In this document: positions 58,729-64,000 of the stretch, piece by piece
Layout: the number at the start of each line of letters is the position of its first letter
Position numbering within the stretch: position 1 is the first letter of the stretch
Assembly: GCF_000281895.1 (NCBI RefSeq)
Contig: NZ_CM001558.1
Coordinates: forward strand, 2,608,556-2,672,555
Length of the DNA stretch: 64,000 bases
Source: Pseudomonas fluorescens Q2-87
Lineage (GTDB): Bacteria; Pseudomonadota; Gammaproteobacteria; Pseudomonadales; Pseudomonadaceae
Direction of reading: 5' to 3'
Notes under the pieces: generated by a model
Seen by the model: the letters and a program-made list of their open reading frames with translations, nothing else
What the model was told of the DNA's origin: nothing
The model's database searches: none
Translations under genes and position numbers: made by a program

Positions 58729-59892
58729 ATGCAGCAGGCCCAGAGCGAAGGTGTGGTGAGCGCCATGTCCCAGGCTACGGATGTCCAGCAGGTGGCCCAG
58801 GCACTGGCGCGGCAGTTGTTGCACCCACACTTGGGGTTCGTGCTGTTTTTCTGTTCCGCCGAATACGATTTGCCGGCCCTTGGCGCGGCGTTGTCCCAGA
58901 GTTTCGGCGGGATTCGCCTGGTGGGTTGTACCAGTGCCGGGGAAATCACCACCCAGGGTTATGGCCGCAATTGCGTGACGGCGGTGGGGTTCGATCACCG
59001 GCATTTTTCCATCGCCGCCGAGCTGATCGGCGAAATGGAGCACTTCAGCCTGATCGACGCCCAGCAAATGGTCGAGCGCCTGGCCAGCGGCTGTCGCAGC
59101 AATGCCTTGGCCCCGATCAAAGGCCACAGTTTCGCCCTGACTTTGCTCGACGGTCTGTCCAGCCGCGAGGAAATGGTGCTGGCGGCCCTGAGTGCCGCGC
59201 TGGGGGATATTCCGCATTTCGGCGGCTCGGCCGGCGACGACAACTACCTGACCCACACCCACGTCTATTTCGAAGGCCAGTTCCACAGTGGTGCGGCCGT
59301 GGTGGTGCTGATCAATACCTGGCTGGAGTTCGAAGTCTTCACCACCCATCACATCCTGCCGCGTCAGGAAAAACTCGTGGTGACTGGCGCCGACAGCACC
59401 TCGCGACGAGTTTTTGAGCTCAACGCCGAGCCCGCCGCCGAGGAATATGCCCGGCACATCGGCGTGCCGGTGAGTGCGCTCGATTATCGGGTGTTCGCCG
59501 CCCACCCCCTGGCCGTGCGCATCAATGACCAATATTACGTGCGGGCGATCCAGCAGGTGCACCCGGACCTGAGCCTGAGTTTCTATTGCGCAGTGGAAAA
59601 CGGCATCGTCCTCACGGCGATGACCCCGGGCCCGTTGCTGCACAACCTGCAAGAGCTGTTCGAAGGTTTGCAGGCACGCCTCGGCGACTTGCTGTTGACC
59701 ATCGGCTGCGACTGTTTCCTGCGGCGCCTGGAACTGGAGGACCGCGGTGGCCTGGAGCAGATCGGGCAATTTTTACGCGAGCAACGGGTGATGGGCTTCA
59801 ACACCTATGGAGAACAGTTCAATGGCATGCACATCAACCAGACCTTCACCGGAGTTGCCATTGCCCGCCATCGCGTCCCTGGCCACCGCTGA
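58729..59892 (+). CDS. nosP: NosP-like FIST-domain nitric oxide sensor
   Basis: A 387-residue cytoplasmic FIST_N/FIST_C protein. Segments typical of the family are VGCTSAGEITTQGYG, FALTLLDGLSSREE, GGSAGDD and the C-terminal EQFNGMHINQTFTGVAI. In Pseudomonas aeruginosa NosP binds NO through haem and inhibits the adjacent kinase NahK. The same gene pair is present here. The ATG at 58729 has GGAGG five bases upstream; the longer frame to 58669 lacks one. The position directly after nosRZDFYL is notable. Confidence 0.85.
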   Translation: MQQAQSEGVVSAMSQATDVQQVAQALARQLLHPHLGFVLFFCSAEYDLPALGAALSQSFGGIRLVGCTSAGEITTQGYGRNCVTAVGFDHRHFSIAAELIGEMEHFSLIDAQQMVERLASGCRSNALAPIKGHSFALTLLDGLSSREEMVLAALSAALGDIPHFGGSAGDDNYLTHTHVYFEGQFHSGAAVVVLINTWLEFEVFTTHHILPRQEKLVVTGADSTSRRVFELNAEPAAEEYARHIGVPVSALDYRVFAAHPLAVRINDQYYVRAIQQVHPDLSLSFYCAVENGIVLTAMTPGPLLHNLQELFEGLQARLGDLLLTIGCDCFLRRLELEDRGGLEQIGQFLREQRVMGFNTYGEQFNGMHINQTFTGVAIARHRVPGHR

Positions 59893-62464
59893 GCTACAGG
59901 CGCAGATCGCCAGCCTGCAGCATGAAAACCACAAGCTGCGGCGCATCAACGAGGCGCTGATCGAACGGGTGGAGTCCGGTGTGACCCGGGGCAACGACCC
60001 GTATGCGGCGTTCCAGCATTCGGTGGTGCTGGCCGAGCAGGTGCGCGAGCGCACCGATGCCCTGAACCAGGCCATGGCCGAGCTCAAGGCCGGTAATCAT
60101 TTGCTGGGCGAGGCGCGGCTACGAGCGGAGACCGCCCACCGACACCTGATCGATGCCATCGAGAGCATCTCGGATGCGTTCGTGCTGTTCGATGAGCAGC
60201 AACGCATCGTCCTCTTCAACAGCCGCTTCAAGGCCTTTTGGGTCAACAGTCGGGTGCGGATCATCGCCGGGATGCGACTTTCCGAGGTCAAACGCCTGAT
60301 GACGGCCAACGGGCTGTTCAGTGAGGAGCCTCGGGGCCAAGCCGACGAGCATGTGCTGTATCGCTTGCAGAACGGTCGCTGGCTGCAAGTCAGCGAACGG
60401 CCGACCCAGGAAGGCGGACGGGTGATCCTGTTCACCGACATCACCGACGTCAAGCTCAGTGAAACTGTGCGCCGCGAACAGGCCATCGCGCAAAAATCCC
60501 ACCTGTTGCAGCGGGCGGTGGACAACTTGTCCCAAGGCGTGGCGATGGTCAACGCCCAGGGCGTGCTCGAATTGTGGAACCGACGCTTTCTCGAACTCAG
60601 CGGCCTGGCACCGGTGGCGGCCCATCGACCTTTCAACGAAGTGATCGCCGACAGTGAGCTGCAGTTGCTGACGCCTGCCAGTCGCGACAGCAGCGGCCGG
60701 ATGATCCATGAGTGCGAGCAGCGCCTGTCCGATGGCCGGGTCCTGGAAATCCGCACCCATCCGCTGCCCACCGGCGGCTACGTCAATACCTTCACCGACA
60801 TCACCGAGCGCTACCAGCACGCCGAGGCGCTCAGTGAAAGCGAGCGCTGGATCCGTCTGATCACGGACCATGTGCCGGCGCTGATTGCCTACCTCAACGC
60901 CGACCTGGTCTATGAATTCACCAACAAAGTCTACGAACAATGGTATTGCTGGCCCCGTGGCGTGATGCTCGGCCAGAGCCTGCGCGAGGCCCACAGCGAG
61001 CAGCATTACCAACGCCTGGAGGCCTACGTGGCGAGGGCGTTGGCGGGCGAAAGCGTGACGTTCGAGTTCGCCGAAACCAATATCAACGGCCAGGAGCGCT
61101 ACATGCTGCGCTCCTACGTGCCCAACCGCTTGGCCAACGGTGAGGTGGTGGGGATTTTCGTGCTGATCCGCGACATCACCGAGCGCCGACGCACCGCCGA
61201 AGCGTTGCACCAGGCCTACCAGAATCTTGAACAACGGGTCCAGGAACGCACGGCTGAACTGACCTTGCTCAATGACCAGTTGCTCAAGGAGATCGACGAG
61301 CGCAGCCGCGTTGAATTACGGCTGCGCGAGGCCAAGCGCGAGGCCGAGCAGGCCAATCTGTCGAAAACCAAGTTCCTGGCCGCCGTCAGCCATGACTTGC
61401 TGCAACCCCTCAACGCCGCGCGCCTGTTTACCAGCGCATTGCTGGAGCGCCGCGAGCCGGTGGCCAACGCGCATCTGGTGCGCAACGTCAGCAACTCACT
61501 GCAGGACGTCGAGAACCTGTTGGGCACCTTGGTGGACATCTCCAAGCTCGACGCCGGGGTGATCAAGGCCGATGTCGCGCCATTCGCGCTCAGTGAGCTG
61601 CTCGACAACCTGGCGGCCGAGTACGTCCAGGTGGCCCGCAGCGAAGGGCTGGCGCTGCACTATGTTGGTTGCTCGGTGCTGGTACGCAGCGACATGCAAT
61701 TGCTGGCGCGGATCCTGCGCAATCTGCTCAGCAACGCCATCCGGTACACCCCGGGTGGCCGCGTGGTGCTGGGCTGTCGTCGCCACGGCCGGCGGGTCTC
61801 GATCCAGGTTTGGGACAGCGGCATCGGCATTGCCGAAGATCGCTTGGAGGAGATATTCCAGGAGTTCAAGCGCGGCGATGTGCAGCGTCCGGACCAGGAC
61901 CGCGGGTTGGGCCTGGGGCTGGCGATTGTCGAGAAGATCGCCGGGATTCTCGGGCACCGGATCCAGGTGCGCTCCTGGCCGGGCAAGGGCTCGATGTTTG
62001 CCATCGAAGTGCCCTTGAGCGCCACGGCACCCAAGCCCTTGCCATGCCTGGACATGAGCGAGCCGATGCTGGAGCGACTGCGCGGGGCGCGGGTCTGGGT
62101 GCTGGATAACGACGCGGCGATCTGCGCCGGCATGCGCACGTTGCTGGAGGGCTGGGGTTGCCAGGTGGTGACGGCATTGTCGGAACAGGACCTGGCGCGC
62201 CAGGTGGACAACTACCATGCCGAGGCCGACTTGCTGATCGCCGACTATCACCTGGACCACGATCAGAACGGCGTGGACGCGGTGGCGCGGATCAACGCCT
62301 GTCGCGCCTCAGCGATCCCGGCCATGATGATCACGGCCAACTACAGCAACGAACTCAAGCAGCAGATCCGCGAGCGCGGCCACACCTTGATGCACAAGCC
62401 GGTGCGGCCGATGAAGTTGAAGATCGCGATGAGTCATCTGTTGGGTCTGCCCCGCAACCCTTGA
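59822..62464 (+). CDS. nahK: Hybrid histidine kinase NahK (ErcS'-like)
   Basis: An 880-residue cytoplasmic sensor kinase without membrane spans. It has an N-terminal coiled region (ELQAQIASLQHENHKLRRIN), three PAS-like domains (about 100-220, 235-345 and 350-470), a second coiled coil and HisKA with SHDLLQPLNAARLF. HATPase follows (NLLSNAIRYTP, RGLGLGLAIVEK), then a C-terminal receiver with IADYHLD as phospho-site region. NahK passes phosphate to HptB in the P. aeruginosa Gac network, governing biofilm and virulence traits. The start is ambiguous: ATG 59822 with GGAG nine bases upstream is preferred, but TTG 59861 is also preceded by GGAG and would shorten the overlap with nosP to 32 bp. Confidence 0.88.
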   Translation: MACTSTRPSPELPLPAIASLATAELQAQIASLQHENHKLRRINEALIERVESGVTRGNDPYAAFQHSVVLAEQVRERTDALNQAMAELKAGNHLLGEARLRAETAHRHLIDAIESISDAFVLFDEQQRIVLFNSRFKAFWVNSRVRIIAGMRLSEVKRLMTANGLFSEEPRGQADEHVLYRLQNGRWLQVSERPTQEGGRVILFTDITDVKLSETVRREQAIAQKSHLLQRAVDNLSQGVAMVNAQGVLELWNRRFLELSGLAPVAAHRPFNEVIADSELQLLTPASRDSSGRMIHECEQRLSDGRVLEIRTHPLPTGGYVNTFTDITERYQHAEALSESERWIRLITDHVPALIAYLNADLVYEFTNKVYEQWYCWPRGVMLGQSLREAHSEQHYQRLEAYVARALAGESVTFEFAETNINGQERYMLRSYVPNRLANGEVVGIFVLIRDITERRRTAEALHQAYQNLEQRVQERTAELTLLNDQLLKEIDERSRVELRLREAKREAEQANLSKTKFLAAVSHDLLQPLNAARLFTSALLERREPVANAHLVRNVSNSLQDVENLLGTLVDISKLDAGVIKADVAPFALSELLDNLAAEYVQVARSEGLALHYVGCSVLVRSDMQLLARILRNLLSNAIRYTPGGRVVLGCRRHGRRVSIQVWDSGIGIAEDRLEEIFQEFKRGDVQRPDQDRGLGLGLAIVEKIAGILGHRIQVRSWPGKGSMFAIEVPLSATAPKPLPCLDMSEPMLERLRGARVWVLDNDAAICAGMRTLLEGWGCQVVTALSEQDLARQVDNYHAEADLLIADYHLDHDQNGVDAVARINACRASAIPAMMITANYSNELKQQIRERGHTLMHKPVRPMKLKIAMSHLLGLPRNP

Positions 62465-62477
62465 GCCGAACCCGATT

Positions 62478-62601
62478 CTGTGGCGAGGGAGCTTGCTCCC
62501 GCTGGGGCGCGAAGCGGCCCTGAAACCTGAGAACTCGGTCTGCCTGTCAGATCCATGGGGCTGCTGCGCAGCCCAGCGGGAGCAAGCTCCCTCGCCACAG
62601 G
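62478..62601. repeat. REP inverted pair after nahK
   Basis: CTGTGGCGAGGGAGCTTGCT and its inverse (AGCAAGCTCCCTCGCCACAG) about 80 bp apart, between the convergent kinase and response-regulator genes; likely a bidirectional transcript end. Confidence 0.88.
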
Positions 62602-62619
62602 GGACCAGGGGGTATCTGT

Positions 62620-63285
62620 TCAGCGCCGCAGGTAAGCCCCGAAATCAATGTCCCCGGCACTGAGGATCGCCTGCACCCGGTTGTGTACGTTGAGCTTGCG
62701 CAGGATCGCCGAGACATGGGCCTTGACCGTGGTTTCGGCGATGTCCAGGGTGTAGGCGATCTGCTTGTTCGACTCGCCCTTGGTCATGCGTTCAAGCACC
62801 AGCAGTTGCTTGCGGGTCAGGGCCTGGAGCAGTTCCGGGGGGAACGCCGGGGTTTCGTTCAGGCGCCGGCCCATCGGGCTTTTCTGGGTACGGATGATGT
62901 CTGGCGGCAGGTACACGTTGCCATTGAGGATTTGCTCGATGGCGTCGGTCATCTGTGAGCGTGGCGAGGATTTAGTGATGAACCCCACCGCACCATAAGT
63001 GATGGCTTGCAGCACCACCTGCTTGTCCTGCTCGGCGGAAACGATCACCACGGGAATCGTCGGCGCCTCGTTGCGCAGGTTGATCAGGCCATTGAGCCCA
63101 TGCATGCCCGGCATGTTCAGGTCCAGCAGGATCAGGTCCAGGTCGTCGTGTTCGCGGGTCAGTGCCAAGGCGCTGTCCAGGTCGGCGGTTTCCATCACCT
63201 CGCTGCCAGGAAATCCGTCGCTGATGACGTTGTGGATGGCTTCGCGAAACAGTGGGTGATCGTCGGCTATCAGGATTTTATACAT
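62620..63285 (-). CDS. NarL/LuxR-type response regulator, ErbR/AgmR-like
   Basis: A 221-residue two-domain regulator. The receiver has [13 protein letters not shown] and the phospho-Asp in [13 protein letters not shown]. The C-terminal LuxR HTH contains [20 protein letters not shown] and [20 protein letters not shown]. It resembles ErbR (AgmR), which controls PQQ-dependent alcohol oxidation in Pseudomonas; P. aeruginosa also has it close to NahK/ErcS'. The second ATG (63285, MYKILIADD) has GAGG nine bases upstream and is preferred to the ATG two codons earlier. It is convergent with nahK. Confidence 0.85.
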   Translation of the reverse strand: MYKILIADDHPLFREAIHNVISDGFPGSEVMETADLDSALALTREHDDLDLILLDLNMPGMHGLNGLINLRNEAPTIPVVIVSAEQDKQVVLQAITYGAVGFITKSSPRSQMTDAIEQILNGNVYLPPDIIRTQKSPMGRRLNETPAFPPELLQALTRKQLLVLERMTKGESNKQIAYTLDIAETTVKAHVSAILRKLNVHNRVQAILSAGDIDFGAYLRR

Positions 63286-63341
63286 GGCCATTCACCTCGT
63301 TATTGTCTTATGGGCAGAGCAGTTGCACGCAGTATTCAACA

Positions 63342-63875
63342 TCACGGAAAGGGCTCGGGCCGGGCTGCTTGCACGGGCAGGTTGGCCGCTTCCCAGGCAT
63401 CGAGGCCATCGCGATACCAGTACAGTTGCTTATAGCCCATGGCAGCGGCGCGTTTTACCGCGTTCCAGCTCAACCAGCAATCGGAGCGGCAATAAAAGAC
63501 CAGCGGTTGGTCCGTCCGCCCGGCGGTGGCCTTGCGCAAGTGCTGGCTGAAGTAATCCTGCCAGGCCGGGTCCAGGTCGCCGTCGCCGGTGTTGGCCAGC
63601 CACAGGCTGCCTGGAAGATTGGCATGGGGTTCGTTGTCGATAAAGCGTCCCTGGACCCACGGCCGGCGGTAGACGTCGATCAGGAGGGGCGGCGAGGGTT
63701 GTTCGAGCAGTTGCTGCAAGGCGGGCGTATCGAGGGTCTGCGCACCGTCAACGGCGGCGGGTGTCGGGCTGCGGTATTGGGCAATGCGATAGCCCTGCGG
63801 GGAAAACAGCAGCGTATCGGCCTGGGCGGCATTCAGCGCCAGGCCCAGCAAGACCATCGCCAGCAAACGGGGCAT
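63342..63875 (-). CDS. PQQ-associated CxxxCW-motif rhodanese-like periplasmic protein
   Basis: A 177-residue secreted protein. A signal peptide (MPRLLAMVLLGLALNAAQAD) is followed by a rhodanese-like fold whose active-loop region is VFYCRSDCWLSWNA, with the Cys pair and Trp that define PQQ-dependent-catabolism-associated proteins. It may aid maturation of a quinoprotein alcohol dehydrogenase or its cytochrome. The start at 63875 has AAGGA eight bases upstream; the longer frame to 63992 adds 39 residues before the signal peptide and is rejected. It lies 56 bp upstream of the ErbR-like gene, same strand. The remaining 125 bp to the window end hold its promoter region; nothing else was identified there. 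Confidence 0.8.
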   Translation of the reverse strand: MPRLLAMVLLGLALNAAQADTLLFSPQGYRIAQYRSPTPAAVDGAQTLDTPALQQLLEQPSPPLLIDVYRRPWVQGRFIDNEPHANLPGSLWLANTGDGDLDPAWQDYFSQHLRKATAGRTDQPLVFYCRSDCWLSWNAVKRAAAMGYKQLYWYRDGLDAWEAANLPVQAARPEPFP

Positions 63876-64000
63876 AGGATTTATCCTTTTTGTTATGCGC
63901 CCATTACATGCCAGGGTGAAGGTCTTGTGAATGCGACCATAGACAGGAAAACCGGTACTAAAGTAGTAATTTGGATATATGCAGGTCGACACAGCCCTGT

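Overview
The window looks like chromosomal DNA from a Pseudomonas of the fluorescens complex. The evidence is high G+C, the typical Pseudomonas REP palindromes between genes, ANR/DNR (TTGAT-N4-ATCAA) boxes, AACAATAA-type Crc/Hfq targets, and gene families usual for that group: SfnR-like activator, UxuAB, a PsmE-type alginate epimerase, NosRZDFYL, NosP/NahK and an ErbR-like regulator. No rRNA, tRNA, CRISPR, prophage or insertion sequence was seen. The species assignment is inference.

Layout. (1) 1-4.6 kb: sugar ABC importer (two permeases, binding protein) divergent from a LamB/ScrY-like porin across a perfect 12-bp palindrome. (2) 4.8-13.0 kb: IclR/KdgR-type regulator divergent from a six-gene hexuronate/aldonate operon (PfkB kinase, ManD, RspB, MFS importer, UxuB, UxuA) that funnels D-fructuronate and D-mannonate to 2-keto-3-deoxygluconate (KDG) and its 6-phosphate; two near-identical KdgR-like boxes lie in the shared promoter. 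(3) 13.3-14.4 kb: sigma-54 activator resembling SfnR. (4) 14.6-18.6 kb: tripartite efflux system (HlyD, DHA2 MFS, NodT-type outer membrane lipoprotein). (5) 18.8-26.6 kb: signalling island with an orphan receiver, a giant kinase/ATPase/GAF/PAS/histidine kinase with a degenerate kinase head, an LRAT-like thiol hydrolase and a FixJ-type regulator with a frameshifted tail. (6) 26.7-33.0 kb: NylB-like serine hydrolase, outer-membrane barrel, polyamine-type binding protein, TetR regulator and GABA-type permease.

(7) 33.4-43.7 kb: complete type I secretion system facing a 1870-residue RTX protein that combines a mannuronan C5-epimerase with an SGNH O-acetylhydrolase (PsmE type). (8) 44-58.4 kb: anaerobic block with a small His-rich membrane protein, a HemN-like protein without the radical-SAM cysteines, a true HemN, a UvrA paralogue on the opposite strand, and the nosRZDFYL cluster for N2O respiration. 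Perfect or near-perfect ANR/DNR boxes precede the membrane protein, the HemN-like gene and nosR. (9) 58.7-64 kb: NosP (NO-sensing FIST protein), its hybrid kinase NahK, an ErbR-like regulator and a PQQ-associated CxxxCW rhodanese, linking NO sensing and PQQ-dependent alcohol oxidation to the nos locus.

All functions are read from sequence motifs and family resemblance; no database search was run.
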